The notes under the pieces: generated by a model
The model's database searches: none
What the model saw: the letters and a program-made list of their open reading frames with translations, nothing else
What the model was told of the DNA's origin: nothing
Shown here: positions 44,762 to 53,773 of the stretch, piece after piece
Layout: each line of letters starts with the position of its first letter
Position numbering within the stretch: position 1 is the first letter of the stretch
Made by a program: the position numbers and the translations under genes
DNA from: Candidatus Hydrogenedentota bacterium
GTDB lineage: Bacteria; Hydrogenedentota; Hydrogenedentia; Hydrogenedentales; JAEUWI01
NCBI GenBank assembly: GCA_016182605.1
Contig: JACPGE010000044.1
Span: 62,001-126,000 of the forward strand
DNA length: 64,000 bases
Direction of reading: 5' to 3'

Positions 44762-47700
44762 CTATTTCAGCGTCAACTTCAGGAACTTCGATTCATAGGG
44801 GGCGAAGCTCACAGTCACGGCGTGCGGGGCCACGACCTCCTCCAGCAAGTTGGTTTCTTCTATCGCGGCGAAGGCCGCCGTGCTGCGCAGCCCCTTGGTG
44901 TCCAGTTCGGTGGCCTTGCCCTCCAACTCGCGCAGGTGGAGCACGATACCTTCCCCATAAAATGCGGGCCGGGCGTCGACCAGCACGAGATTGGGAACAC
45001 CCAGATCCAACGTGGAGAGCATCGACTCAGGCGTGGCCTGCGTGCCAGGGGGCAAGACGCGCGGGATCATCGCGATGCGCGATCCCCAGCCAAATCGCGT
45101 CGCCTCCGTGTTGCTGGTGGTCTCCTTCGAGCCGAGGTAATAGTGCCACTTGAATTCGCCTTCCTGGGTCGCGCGGAAATTGGTGAACCAGTAGTTGTTC
45201 ATGACCCAAGAGTAAATGTGGGGCTTTTCCACGGTGGTGACGGCCTGCCACTTTCCAAGATTCAGTCCACCCAACTGCACCAGGGGCACGGCGTCGCTGC
45301 CAAACACGATCTGGCGCGCACTGTCCCGGATCACGGCAAAATGCTGGACGGTCTGCCAGTCGGAGGCTGATCCCGGGATCTGGTCCTTGCCGGGGCGAAC
45401 GAGCCCCCCCTGCCCCTCGTAGCGGATTTCGCCCCCAGGAACGGAGAAGGGAAATGCCACGTAGATGGCTTCCGGCGCGGCAACGGGAAGCTTTCGCAGG
45501 GTGAAATGAAATTCGATTCGCGGCTCGGTCTCATAGAGCCGAATCTCGGCCCGAACGCCGCGCCCCGCCTCGCAGCCTTCGAGGTCGCCTTCGATCTGAA
45601 TGCTCTTCCAGATGGGGCCGTTGCTGCCCGGCAGCACCTTGACGTTGTTCATGGGCATCCGCTGTATGGCCGCCGGATTGATCTCACCCCGGTCCGGCAA
45701 TGTTTCGCGGAGGATCTGGCCGAAACGCCAGGACGCGGTCTCATCCACCAGCGGCGACATCGTCTGCTTGTCCAGCAGGCGCAAGAGGCCGCCGGTCACG
45801 GGATCCACGTCCAGCCGGTACCAGGCATTCTCCAGGAATGCGGCCTGCGGGACCGCGTCTGGAGCGCCGGGCGCCGGTTGATCCGACACCTCGATGCGGA
45901 ACGACTTGTAGCCCAATGGCGGCACATTCTTGACCCAGATGGCCCAGTAGGTCCCTTCACTGCGATTGCGAAGGGCCTGGGCGGCGAGGGCCGTGCCGTC
46001 TTCCGGATCGACGATGCGAAATGCGCGGTCGCGAGGAAGGATGTCCTCGTCGATGAATACCTCGACCAGACCGGACCGGGCCCAGTTCAACGTGTTGAAG
46101 ACGGCCATCGTGGGCACGTCGACCCGCGGCAGACGGGACTGGAGCACGCCGAGGGCCTCTTCCCGGACGAGGCCGGCATCTTTGACTGCGCTCCAGACGT
46201 AGGAGGATTTCTCGCCCCACTGCACCATGGAATTTTCGACGAGGGGATCGCTGATGCTTTCCGACGCGCCAAAGGTGTGCTCATCGTAGAAGTTCAAGTT
46301 TTCGTGGACCGCCTGAATGCGGCTGCCGACGCCTGCCGAGGGCGGCGCGCCCAGCAGGGCGGCCATGGCCAACAGCGTCTCGTTGGTCTGCATGGCGGCG
46401 TGGGTCTGGCGCGAGGCCGCAGTCTCGCGGGCTGCGGAACCGAATCCATCGGTCCACCAGTCGGGCCACGACTGGCGCAAGACCGGCAAATCACTGCCAT
46501 GCTTCTTTTCGATGGCCTGCATCGTTTCGCCCGCCGTGGCGCTGCGCAGTTTGGGCCAGGCGTAGGTCGCGTTCCACTCCCGGATCAGATCGCATTCCTT
46601 CATGGCCGGGGGCGAGTTGTCGGTGTGATAGCCGCTGTATTGAATCGACGCGATGTCGAAGGGATAGGCCAGTTTCTCCAGACGATTCAGGTAGGTTTCG
46701 ATCCCGGGCTTGAAGGACCGCATGTCGGCCAGGTGGATGCCGAGCATGTTTCCTGTGTGGTAGTGATCCGCCCGATAGGCCAGCACGCGATGGCCGGACG
46801 GGGATTCCCACCAGAAGTGCGTGGGCCGCTCAAAAGGCAGCACCGACCGGGTCTCGTTGATCCCCATGATGAGGTACTTCACGCCAATCGATTCGAAGTA
46901 GTCCGCCAGGCACCAGCCGATGCCGTTCACATCGTTTTGCAGCGCGATCTGCACGGAAGCCCCGAGCTTTTCCCGGATCTCGCGGATGGGCTGTAGCGAC
47001 GCCGCCAGACTGGACTCGGTCGCAATTTCGGACATGTTCAAGAACATGCCGGCAATTTCGATGCGCCCCTCTGCCACCCGGCGCTTGAGCCGCGCGATCT
47101 GTTCCGCGGGCCGCCTGCGGAGATATTCCCGCACGGCCCAGGTCGTCTCGCAGGTCCAGCGAAACTTTGCCTCATCCGGATAGTTGTCGGTGAGATCGCA
47201 GTAGTCCAGCGCGTAGTCGATATAGCGAAGGTGCTCCGGGAGTATCTCGGTCTGCGGGCGCGTGTAGCCGATGTCCGTGTGGACGTGCTGCACCAGGTCG
47301 ATCGTCCAGCGCCGTGCCGGCGCCAGATCGAAATCCGGCAGGACGAGCCGGGTGTCACCCGCTTGCAGCGTCACCCGGAGGGCGCGCTTCTCAGCCAAGG
47401 GCGGCAAGACGATCTCCACGCGGTGTTCGCCCAGGGAGAGCTTTCCCAGATCGGCCACATGGGGCGCCGGCCAGGCCGCGTTCTCGATCTGGCAGACGAG
47501 TTTCTCCACGCCCCCGGACGTGATCTTCCCCGAGATCACCTGGCGTTCCCCTTCTGGCGTGTTGCGTACGAAGGGCGTCGCGGTGAAGGTGGCACCCAGA
47601 AGCGCATTGTTCAGGGGCGCCGTCATGGAGACTGCGGCGCCCACGCCCGGGGCCGCCTGCCCGTCCACACCGAGTATGCGAAGCAACAGGCCCCACCCGC

Positions 47701-48259
47701 CGCCGGTCTGGTCCACCTTGACCAGGAGCCGGTTGTCTCCCGGTTGCAGGGTCACCGGAACGAGGTCCTCCGCGGCGTCAATGGTGCGCCCGGTGTGATT
47801 CTCATGCACCAGGGTCTGATTCAGCCACACGCGCACCCCGTCATTGCTGCGAATCTTCAGGAGCACGTCCCGGGCTTTGTCGCTCGTCACCCAGCAGAAG
47901 GCGTAGGCCACCGCAGGATCGTCCGCCGTGACTGCAAAGATCTCGTTGTAATCCAACAGGCCGGTGGGGCCGCTGAAAACGGTCTTCCAGACGAAGCGGC
48001 GCCCGTCTTTAAGCGCGAACCCATCGCCTTCCGCCGGGGTGGCGCCCCGCTCTCCCGCGCTTGCAGCGAGATAGTCTGTGTAGAATCCGCCGCACTGCGC
48101 GCTACAGCCGGGGGCAGCCACATCGGGCAGGGGCCCGGTGACGGTCCACAGAGAGATCGAGCCGTCTTCCCGAAGTGGAAAGGTCTGGCGCGTTGCCCGG
48201 GCAGGCAGAGCGAGAATGAACAGTGCGGTGACCAACAGCCACAGCGGTGCATGCTTCAT
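44762..48259 (-). CDS. Exported alpha-mannosidase-like glycoside hydrolase (GH38)
   Basis: 1165 residues. A signal peptide (to about LPARATRQ). The N-terminal ~300 residues include a galactose-binding-like beta-sandwich (KARDVLLKIRSNDGVRVWLNQTLVHENHTG). The GH38 catalytic domain starts TIDLVQHVHTDIGYTRPQ, where HxHxD coordinates zinc. The nucleophile Asp is in ALQNDVNGIGWCLADY, and DHYHTGNMLG and HTDNSPPAMKE belong to the active site. The C-terminal beta domains run from about 700. It hydrolyses alpha-mannosyl or related linkages outside the cytoplasm; the specificity is open. GGGGAG precedes the ATG. The GT39 gene follows 145 bp downstream. Confidence 0.9.
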   Translation of the reverse strand: MKHAPLWLLVTALFILALPARATRQTFPLREDGSISLWTVTGPLPDVAAPGCSAQCGGFYTDYLAASAGERGATPAEGDGFALKDGRRFVWKTVFSGPTGLLDYNEIFAVTADDPAVAYAFCWVTSDKARDVLLKIRSNDGVRVWLNQTLVHENHTGRTIDAAEDLVPVTLQPGDNRLLVKVDQTGGGWGLLLRILGVDGQAAPGVGAAVSMTAPLNNALLGATFTATPFVRNTPEGERQVISGKITSGGVEKLVCQIENAAWPAPHVADLGKLSLGEHRVEIVLPPLAEKRALRVTLQAGDTRLVLPDFDLAPARRWTIDLVQHVHTDIGYTRPQTEILPEHLRYIDYALDYCDLTDNYPDEAKFRWTCETTWAVREYLRRRPAEQIARLKRRVAEGRIEIAGMFLNMSEIATESSLAASLQPIREIREKLGASVQIALQNDVNGIGWCLADYFESIGVKYLIMGINETRSVLPFERPTHFWWESPSGHRVLAYRADHYHTGNMLGIHLADMRSFKPGIETYLNRLEKLAYPFDIASIQYSGYHTDNSPPAMKECDLIREWNATYAWPKLRSATAGETMQAIEKKHGSDLPVLRQSWPDWWTDGFGSAARETAASRQTHAAMQTNETLLAMAALLGAPPSAGVGSRIQAVHENLNFYDEHTFGASESISDPLVENSMVQWGEKSSYVWSAVKDAGLVREEALGVLQSRLPRVDVPTMAVFNTLNWARSGLVEVFIDEDILPRDRAFRIVDPEDGTALAAQALRNRSEGTYWAIWVKNVPPLGYKSFRIEVSDQPAPGAPDAVPQAAFLENAWYRLDVDPVTGGLLRLLDKQTMSPLVDETASWRFGQILRETLPDRGEINPAAIQRMPMNNVKVLPGSNGPIWKSIQIEGDLEGCEAGRGVRAEIRLYETEPRIEFHFTLRKLPVAAPEAIYVAFPFSVPGGEIRYEGQGGLVRPGKDQIPGSASDWQTVQHFAVIRDSARQIVFGSDAVPLVQLGGLNLGKWQAVTTVEKPHIYSWVMNNYWFTNFRATQEGEFKWHYYLGSKETTSNTEATRFGWGSRIAMIPRVLPPGTQATPESMLSTLDLGVPNLVLVDARPAFYGEGIVLHLRELEGKATELDTKGLRSTAAFAAIEETNLLEEVVAPHAVTVSFAPYESKFLKLTLK

Positions 48260-48640
48260 GGTATTCTCCCCGGGACCTCCCCAATCCCCAACATACCGCG
48301 GGGAGGACCTGTCGTTTTAGAAACGAGGCCACCACCTGACTCTCCAGGATCTCGGGCGAAGGCCCAAAACGGGCAACAAAGCGGCTTCGCGGCCACCGCG
48401 CATCCCCCGTGCGTGTGAAACCATGGACGCAATCCTTCGATTGTGATCCAGGAGAGAAGTCCCATTATGGTGACAGAGTGCACGGGGAGTTTCAAGGCGG
48501 CGGAACGCCTTCCGGGCAGAACCGCCGCAGGAAGGTTCCTCTGCGTCACCCTCCGGCCCGTCCCCAGGCCGTCCCATTTGTGCGAGGTCCCTGGAACAGG
48601 GCAAGATGAGGGCAGCGCAACCCCCAAATATTGGAATGAC
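48260..48640. other. 381-bp divergent gap between GH38 and YaiI genes
   Basis: GC-rich. The DUF188 frame stays open back to 48443 and has an SD-like GGAG before an ATG at 48467, but that extension is low-complexity, Pro/Gly/Arg-rich and lacks family character, so it is not annotated. No repeat, RNA or strong promoter is recognised. Confidence 0.4.
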
Positions 48641-49102
48641 ATGACTCAAAGCATATACGTGGATGCAGACGGCTGCCCGGTGAAGGACGAGGTCTACAAG
48701 GTGGCCCGCCGCTATGGCTGGCGTGTTTTCCTGGTGGCCAACAAGTCCATGTTTCACCCCTCGGAGGATTTCGTGGAGATGGTGCTGGTGGACGATGGCT
48801 TCGACGCCGCGGACAACTGGATCGCGGAGCACGCCGGCCCGCAGGATGTCGTCATCACGGCGGACATCCCCCTGGCGGGGCGCTGCCTGGAGCGGGGCGC
48901 ACGGGTATTGGGGGTGAAGGGGCGGGTCTTTACGGAGGAGGGCATCGGCGGAGCGCTGGCGCAGCGGGAGTTTTCCTCCCAGATGCGGGAGCACGGCATG
49001 AACACCGGGGGCCCGGCGCCCTTTGGCCCCAAGGACCGATCCCGGTTTCTCCAGGCGCTGGACACGGCGATTCAGGCGTGCCTGCGCGAGGTGCGGCCCT
49101 GA
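48641..49102 (+). CDS. YaiI/YqxD family protein (DUF188)
   Basis: 153 residues, normal for the family. IYVDADGCPVKDEVYKVARRYGWRVFLVANKSM is the signature (family usually DADACPV). It is followed by MVLVDDGFDAADNWIAEHAGPQDVVITADIPLAGRCLERGARVLGVKGRVFTEEGIGGALAQREFSSQMRE and GPAPFGPKDRSRFLQALDTAI. It has a PIN-like fold with clustered Asp, and nuclease-type chemistry is suspected but unproven. The ATG is 6 bases after GGAATG. Confidence 0.92.
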   Translation: MTQSIYVDADGCPVKDEVYKVARRYGWRVFLVANKSMFHPSEDFVEMVLVDDGFDAADNWIAEHAGPQDVVITADIPLAGRCLERGARVLGVKGRVFTEEGIGGALAQREFSSQMREHGMNTGGPAPFGPKDRSRFLQALDTAIQACLREVRP

Positions 49103-49208
49103 TTCTTTTTGGTCTGGGGGAACCTGGAGCGGCTTCGGCGGGTCTGATGCGGTATTCTGTGTCTTCATACGGGCTGGGCGCCGTGCAACAACGTATAAGG
49201 AGGGATTC

Positions 49209-50660
49209 ATGAACGTGTCTCACAAGTTTTTAGGGGCGGCGCTTGCCGCAGCGCTGCTGTTCCCGGCAGCGTGGGCTTCGGCCGAGTTCAAGGTCGGCTT
49301 TGCCAAGGTAGATGTGACGCCGCAGGCGCCGGTGCCGATGTGGGGCTATGGCGCGCGCCACGATCTGCTTTCGCAAGGCACGCGGGATCCCCTTTACGCG
49401 AAGGCCCTGGTGATCGAATCGGGCGGGGAAAAACTCGCCCTGATTGGGCTCGACCTGGGCCGCTCCCCCGGCGATCCGGAGTATGGCCGCATCTGCGAGG
49501 CGGTGAAAGCCCAGGCCGGTGTCGCCCATGTGATGATGAGCGGATCGCACACGCACCACGGCCCCGTGCTGGAACTCAAAGATGAGCCGGGCAAGGGCCA
49601 GGGCAAGTTTGACGCGGCGGTGGCGTACCGGAGTGAACTGGAGAAGAAGCTGATTGCGGTGATCGTCGAGGCTGCTGGAAAGACACAACTGGCGACGGTG
49701 GGGTGGAGTTCTAAGGAAGTGGACATGAACCGGAACCGTCACGCGAAGGTGGAACCGAAGCCGCGTGACCCCGAACTCTCCGTGATCCGTTTCAACAGCA
49801 CCGCGGGCAAGCCGCTGGCCGTGCTGGTAAACTTCTCCGCGCACCCCACCATGCTGGATGGATCCGATCTCCGTTTTTCCGCGGAGTATCCCGGTGTGAT
49901 GATGAACACGGTGGAGGCGGCCCTCGGCACGAATTGCTTCTTCATGCAGGGGGCGGCGGGCGACATGTCCTGCAATCCCGCGGCGGAGGACAACCTGCCC
50001 GATAACGATCCTTCGCTTGCAGCGGAGAAGCTTCCGAAGGAACAGCGCGAACAGATTATGGCCCTGCGCAAGGTGAGCGAGGAAGACGCGCTTAAGGCGC
50101 AGCAGAACATGGTGCGGGACGATGCGAAGATGGTGAATTTTGGCACGCGCCTGGGCAAGGAAGTGATCGCACTGGCCGAATCCACCGAGACGAAGGCCCC
50201 TGCGAAAGAGTCGATCGAAGGCTTCTACAAGAATTTCGAATTCAAGTCGCGCGTGAACTTCAAGAATCCCGCGATCCAGGCGATGTTCCGCGGCGCTTTC
50301 TTTCCAGAGCTTGCCGATGCGTCCGTCGATGATGTTGCCGACAATATAATCCGCACGCGCCTCTCGGTGGTGCTGCTAAACGATGAGCTGGCGATGGTCG
50401 GCGGTTCCGGCGAATTCTTCTGCAATCACTCGGCCCGCATCAAGGAGCGCTCGGGCGCGGCGAAAACGCTCTTCTTCGGTTACTGCAACGGCCACAACAT
50501 GTACTTCCCCACAATCGAAGCCGCGTCCCAGGGCGGATACGGCGCCGATCCCACGGTGTCGTGGGTATCGCTGGGCGCCGGTGAAGAGATGATGAACGAG
50601 GCGCTGGTGCAGCTTTTTGTGTTCCTCGACAAGCTGAAGCTGGAGCCCGAGGGCGCTTAG
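49209..50660 (+). CDS. Exported neutral/alkaline ceramidase-like protein
   Basis: 483 residues. A signal peptide (about 1-25, ending WASAEF). The neutral/alkaline non-lysosomal ceramidase N-domain shows FKVGFAKVDVTPQAPVPMWGYGAR, DPLYAKALVIESGGEKLALIGLDLGRSPGD, HVMMSGSHTHHGPVLEL (zinc His cluster) and VNFSAHPTMLDGSDLRFSAEYPGVMMNTVE, ending in FLQLF-like VQLFVFLDKLKLEPEGA. The PVC homologues are abundant and their substrate is often not ceramide. AAGGAGG lies 5 bases before the ATG. A bidirectional hairpin follows. Confidence 0.85.
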   Translation: MNVSHKFLGAALAAALLFPAAWASAEFKVGFAKVDVTPQAPVPMWGYGARHDLLSQGTRDPLYAKALVIESGGEKLALIGLDLGRSPGDPEYGRICEAVKAQAGVAHVMMSGSHTHHGPVLELKDEPGKGQGKFDAAVAYRSELEKKLIAVIVEAAGKTQLATVGWSSKEVDMNRNRHAKVEPKPRDPELSVIRFNSTAGKPLAVLVNFSAHPTMLDGSDLRFSAEYPGVMMNTVEAALGTNCFFMQGAAGDMSCNPAAEDNLPDNDPSLAAEKLPKEQREQIMALRKVSEEDALKAQQNMVRDDAKMVNFGTRLGKEVIALAESTETKAPAKESIEGFYKNFEFKSRVNFKNPAIQAMFRGAFFPELADASVDDVADNIIRTRLSVVLLNDELAMVGGSGEFFCNHSARIKERSGAAKTLFFGYCNGHNMYFPTIEAASQGGYGADPTVSWVSLGAGEEMMNEALVQLFVFLDKLKLEPEGA

Positions 50661-50678
50661 GCTGCATTGTTTTCATCG

Positions 50679-50715
50679 ACGGGCCCCTGTGACGACGTGC
50701 GCCACAGGGGCCCGT
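50679..50715. terminator. Bidirectional hairpin between ceramidase-like and creD genes
   Basis: A 13-bp perfect stem ACGGGCCCCTGTG / CACAGGGGCCCGT with an 11-base loop, located in the 83-bp convergent gap. There is no long T-tract on either strand, but its position between convergent stops fits transcription termination. Confidence 0.6.
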
Positions 50716-50743
50716 TCTGCATGGGAGGATGCAGGGAGAGAAC

Positions 50744-51982
50744 TCAGTCTGTAGTAGTCTCGGGCGTTGTGTGGGCCAAGGGGTTTGTGTTTCTGGCGGC
50801 ATGTTTCGCTTCGCGCGCGAAGACCTCTTCCCAGTTCAAGTGGGCCGTGACGCGCATCAGGATCGCGAGCGTGATCACCGAACCCACCGCAATCGTGAGG
50901 CCACTGAGCCCTTCCAGGAAGAAGCTGTACGAAAAGAGCACCAGATAGAGGAGCTGGCCCGCGGCGGCTATCTTCCAGGGGAAGGCGCCTTTCAATGCCG
51001 CGGACAGGTAGGTGGTGACCAGAAAGACGGAGACGGCAGCGGAGATCATGAAGGCGCCGTGAATCGGGACGAGATCGGCCAGGTAGGCCAGCAGCAGGTG
51101 AAACGCGAAGAAGCCCGCCGCCACGAAGAGGTAGTGCATCGGGTGGATGTTTACCCGGTACACAATGTTGATCGCGGCCACCAGCACGAAGAAGAAGACG
51201 AGGCAGAACGGCGCAAAGAAGATAATGCGCGCGGTAAGCGGCCCGGGATTGAGCAGCTCCGGCACCACCACGCCGATGGATGCGCTCGTGATCAGATCGG
51301 TCGCCTGCCAGGTGAGGGTCTTGCCTTCGGCGCTGTCTTCGGCGCGCGCCGGAGAGAGGCTGCTCTCCGGATAATCCACGTCTCGGAAATTCGTGTTCAC
51401 CGTCAGGGCGAGTTGCTGCACCCGGCCGGTCTGCGGCGCGGGCCGGTACCACCAGGTGCCTAGGCCCCGTGTGGTGTAGGCGACGGAGACTTCCGCGCTT
51501 TCCCCGGGCTGCAATTCCACAAATTCATCCACGCCTTCGGCGATCTTCAGCGGCTGGGTGTAGGGCGTGCCGTTGATGGCCATCTGGAACGCGTCGTAGG
51601 TGCCATCGGGCGTGGGGAACGCGAAGTGGAAGCGGAGTTTCTGGGCGACGGCCTCGTCGTTGCTGACCGTATAGCGCCCGCTGAACGCGCACACGTAAGT
51701 TGGGAACCACAACAACCCCTTCCGCCGGTAGTCGGCGTCCAGCGACACCGTGACGGTGTTTTCCACCGGCAGTATCCACCGGACCTGGTCGGAACCCGGC
51801 ACGGCAACACTGAAGGTGGGCGCGTTCTGCGTGAGCGGGGCGCCCCACGAGGAGGCCACGCTCGCCCCCATGTCCGAGGCACTTTGTTGCGTGCGCTGGT
51901 GCATGGAGCTTCCGAGGACCCACCAGGCGGCGGAGGCGGCGGCGAGTATCAAGAGTATCGCGGCAATCTTGCTTGCGTTCAT
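50744..51982 (-). CDS. creD: CreD-like inner membrane protein
   Basis: 412 residues. A first membrane anchor (about 5-24), a large exported beta-rich domain (about 25-260), then at least five membrane helices. The CreD hallmark NIVYRVNIHPMHYLFVAAGFFAFHLLLAYLADLVP is clear. CreD is the major target of CreBC and affects envelope integrity and beta-lactam/colicin tolerance. In this window it is the last gene of a two-gene unit (unknown exported gene, then creD, 13 bp apart) preceded by a tandem cre-tag, so CreB control is likely. The C-terminus is a short cytoplasmic tail. Confidence 0.9.
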   Translation of the reverse strand: MNASKIAAILLILAAASAAWWVLGSSMHQRTQQSASDMGASVASSWGAPLTQNAPTFSVAVPGSDQVRWILPVENTVTVSLDADYRRKGLLWFPTYVCAFSGRYTVSNDEAVAQKLRFHFAFPTPDGTYDAFQMAINGTPYTQPLKIAEGVDEFVELQPGESAEVSVAYTTRGLGTWWYRPAPQTGRVQQLALTVNTNFRDVDYPESSLSPARAEDSAEGKTLTWQATDLITSASIGVVVPELLNPGPLTARIIFFAPFCLVFFFVLVAAINIVYRVNIHPMHYLFVAAGFFAFHLLLAYLADLVPIHGAFMISAAVSVFLVTTYLSAALKGAFPWKIAAAGQLLYLVLFSYSFFLEGLSGLTIAVGSVITLAILMRVTAHLNWEEVFAREAKHAARNTNPLAHTTPETTTD

Positions 51983-51995
51983 GGGGTGCTCCTGT

Positions 51996-53639
51996 CTATC
52001 GTGCCGGGTTGACCGGTTCTTTGTACCAGAGGGAAAGAGTCATTGCTTCGCCGTCGTGGAAGGAGCGCGAGAAGAAGTACGGGTTGCCGCCTTCCTTCGA
52101 GATCCCATCCCAGCCTGCGCCGTTGTCCGCGCTGACGGGTCCTTCCAGCGACCGCAGTTCCACACGAGAGGGCAGCACCAGGGCGACGCGCACCCGCTGC
52201 GCCGGGAATCCAATCTTCGGCAGCACCACCTGCAACTCACCCTGCAAACCCAGCTTTTCGCCCTGGCTGAGAAAGGTGAGTTCGACGTGGGAAAGCTTCC
52301 CCGGATCGAGCGGCACGATCCAGGCGCCGTCTTCCGCGGTGTATACGCTCTTCGCTGCGCCATTCACCGTGAGCGACCAGACCTCGGCGCCAGGCACCGA
52401 GTCGACATGCAATCGGGGCCCCGATTCTGGCGGCAGGTCCAGTGTCAGCGTGGTGAGCGCGCTGCCGCTCTCCTCGAAGGCCACGGTGTATCGTTCTTCC
52501 TCCAGCACGGCCGCAGGCGTGTTCAGGGGGGTGTAGCGATTGAAGGTCAGCGTGATGGGCAGGCCGGGGGGCGCCCGGTTGAATTGGGGCTCGGGCGCCA
52601 GGCCTTCGGCGAATTGCAGGCCCAGCTTGCTCATGGGGATGGCCGAGACCAGTTCCTCCGCCGCGGCGGTCACCTGGCCATCGTCCGGCTGCACAAGGAT
52701 GAAACGGCCTTCGCGTCCGGTGTTTCCCTCAATGAGTGGCAGGACCAGTTCATGGGTGGCGTTGTCCGGAGCAATCTCCAGCGAAAGTTCGACCGAAAAT
52801 GGTGTGCGATCTTCGGCGGAGGGGCGCAACTCCAGGCGTCCCTCTTCCAGCATACGAATCTGGGAATTCTTGAGGGCGGTGCTCACAAGCGCGGCATTGC
52901 CCGGCACCCGCAGTATTACCGGACGACTGACCGGGCGCACGGGATGGAGATGGGTTTCCAGCAGGAGCCGGTTTTGCTGCACGCTCACGCGGGTAAGGAG
53001 GTCCACCTCAATCACCGGGGCGACGTCTGCGTGTGCCTTCGCGCGGTAGTGCAGCGCCAATCGATCGGCCGTCACCAGGTGATAGCCGCCTTCTGTGCCC
53101 GCGACGCCGGGCGCCTCCAGAAGCACGGTCTCTGGCGGCAGCGAGAGCGTCAGTGTGCCCTGCAACGCGGGTGGCGTCGCAAAGGCGACTACCCGCCCAG
53201 AGTCGTCTTCCGTGGTGCGAACCCGGAACTTGCAGGCGACGATGAACGCGGCCGCGCTGCCATCGGGAAGCAAGGCCAGGCGATCCTCCTCCTGTTGATA
53301 GATCAATGCGCCTCCGCTCACCTCTTCGATGGCCGTGAGCACCACGCCGCCAAGCAGCGGAATGGGGGTGGGCGTTCCACCGAGGATACGTCCGCTCAGC
53401 CGCACCGAACAGTCCGCGTCCGTCTCCCCCACGTCGATGCGGTACGCCGCAGACTCGACCACGTGCACCTGGGGAGTTATCAGTTCCGGACCAAGCGTCT
53501 CTTTCAACTCGCGTTCAATATGCTCGCGGTAGAGCGCGCGAAACTCTTCCCACGGCAGCGGCACCGGCACCGGCGTTTCACTCCACGCCGGCACTCCCAT
53601 CAGAACCAAGGCAAGCAGTGCCCATATCCGTTTCATCAT
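51996..53639 (-). CDS. Unknown exported protein in the predicted CreB regulon
   Basis: 547 residues. A signal peptide (MMKRIWALLALVLMGVPAWS, cleavage about 21). The rest is beta-strand-rich with few helices: YRIDVGETDADCSVRLSGRILGG, GALIYQQEEDRLALLPDGSAAAFIVACKFRVRT, GTLTLSLPPETVLLEAPGVAG, FSVELSLEIAPDNATHELVLPLIEG, TLDLPPESGPRLHVDSVPGAEVWSLTVNG. It ends in HDGEAMTLSLWYKEPVNPAR. No family is recognised. It resembles stacked beta-sandwich periplasmic proteins. ATG 53639 has AAGG 5 bases ahead. It sits between creC and creD where E. coli has no gene, and carries the cre-tag promoter. Confidence 0.75.
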   Translation of the reverse strand: MMKRIWALLALVLMGVPAWSETPVPVPLPWEEFRALYREHIERELKETLGPELITPQVHVVESAAYRIDVGETDADCSVRLSGRILGGTPTPIPLLGGVVLTAIEEVSGGALIYQQEEDRLALLPDGSAAAFIVACKFRVRTTEDDSGRVVAFATPPALQGTLTLSLPPETVLLEAPGVAGTEGGYHLVTADRLALHYRAKAHADVAPVIEVDLLTRVSVQQNRLLLETHLHPVRPVSRPVILRVPGNAALVSTALKNSQIRMLEEGRLELRPSAEDRTPFSVELSLEIAPDNATHELVLPLIEGNTGREGRFILVQPDDGQVTAAAEELVSAIPMSKLGLQFAEGLAPEPQFNRAPPGLPITLTFNRYTPLNTPAAVLEEERYTVAFEESGSALTTLTLDLPPESGPRLHVDSVPGAEVWSLTVNGAAKSVYTAEDGAWIVPLDPGKLSHVELTFLSQGEKLGLQGELQVVLPKIGFPAQRVRVALVLPSRVELRSLEGPVSADNGAGWDGISKEGGNPYFFSRSFHDGEAMTLSLWYKEPVNPAR

Positions 53640-53694
53640 TGTATCCTTTCCTGCGCACGGGCTCCGGTCGATCCGGCATGCCGTGTCTATGGGA

Positions 53695-53748
53695 AGAATA
53701 CCCGTGCACTGTGAAGTGGGGGTGAAGCCTGCGGGGATTCGCGGTGAA
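53695..53748 (-). promoter_or_regulatory. Tandem cre-tag (CreB binding) promoter
   Basis: Read on the minus strand: TTCAC at 53748-53744, a degenerate TCCCC at 53737-53733, TTCAC at 53726-53722 and TTCAC at 53715-53711. All are spaced exactly 11 bp, giving TTCAC-N6-TTCAC, the cre-tag of E. coli. Ten bases downstream is TATTCT (53700-53695), a -10 at the distance used by OmpR/PhoB-type activators. A transcript would begin about 50 bases before the unknown gene. Confidence 0.85.
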
Positions 53749-53773
53749 AAATCCGGCAAGCACGTGGGGGCGT

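Noticed and set aside
48443-48640. Upstream extension of the DUF188 protein, with GGAG before an ATG at 48467
   Set aside because: YaiI/YqxD proteins start directly at IYVDADxCP; the extension has no conserved sequence.
48317-49210. 297-codon minus frame opposite the YaiI gene
   Set aside because: The + strand shows the DUF188 signature; the antisense frame is Arg/His-rich with no motif.
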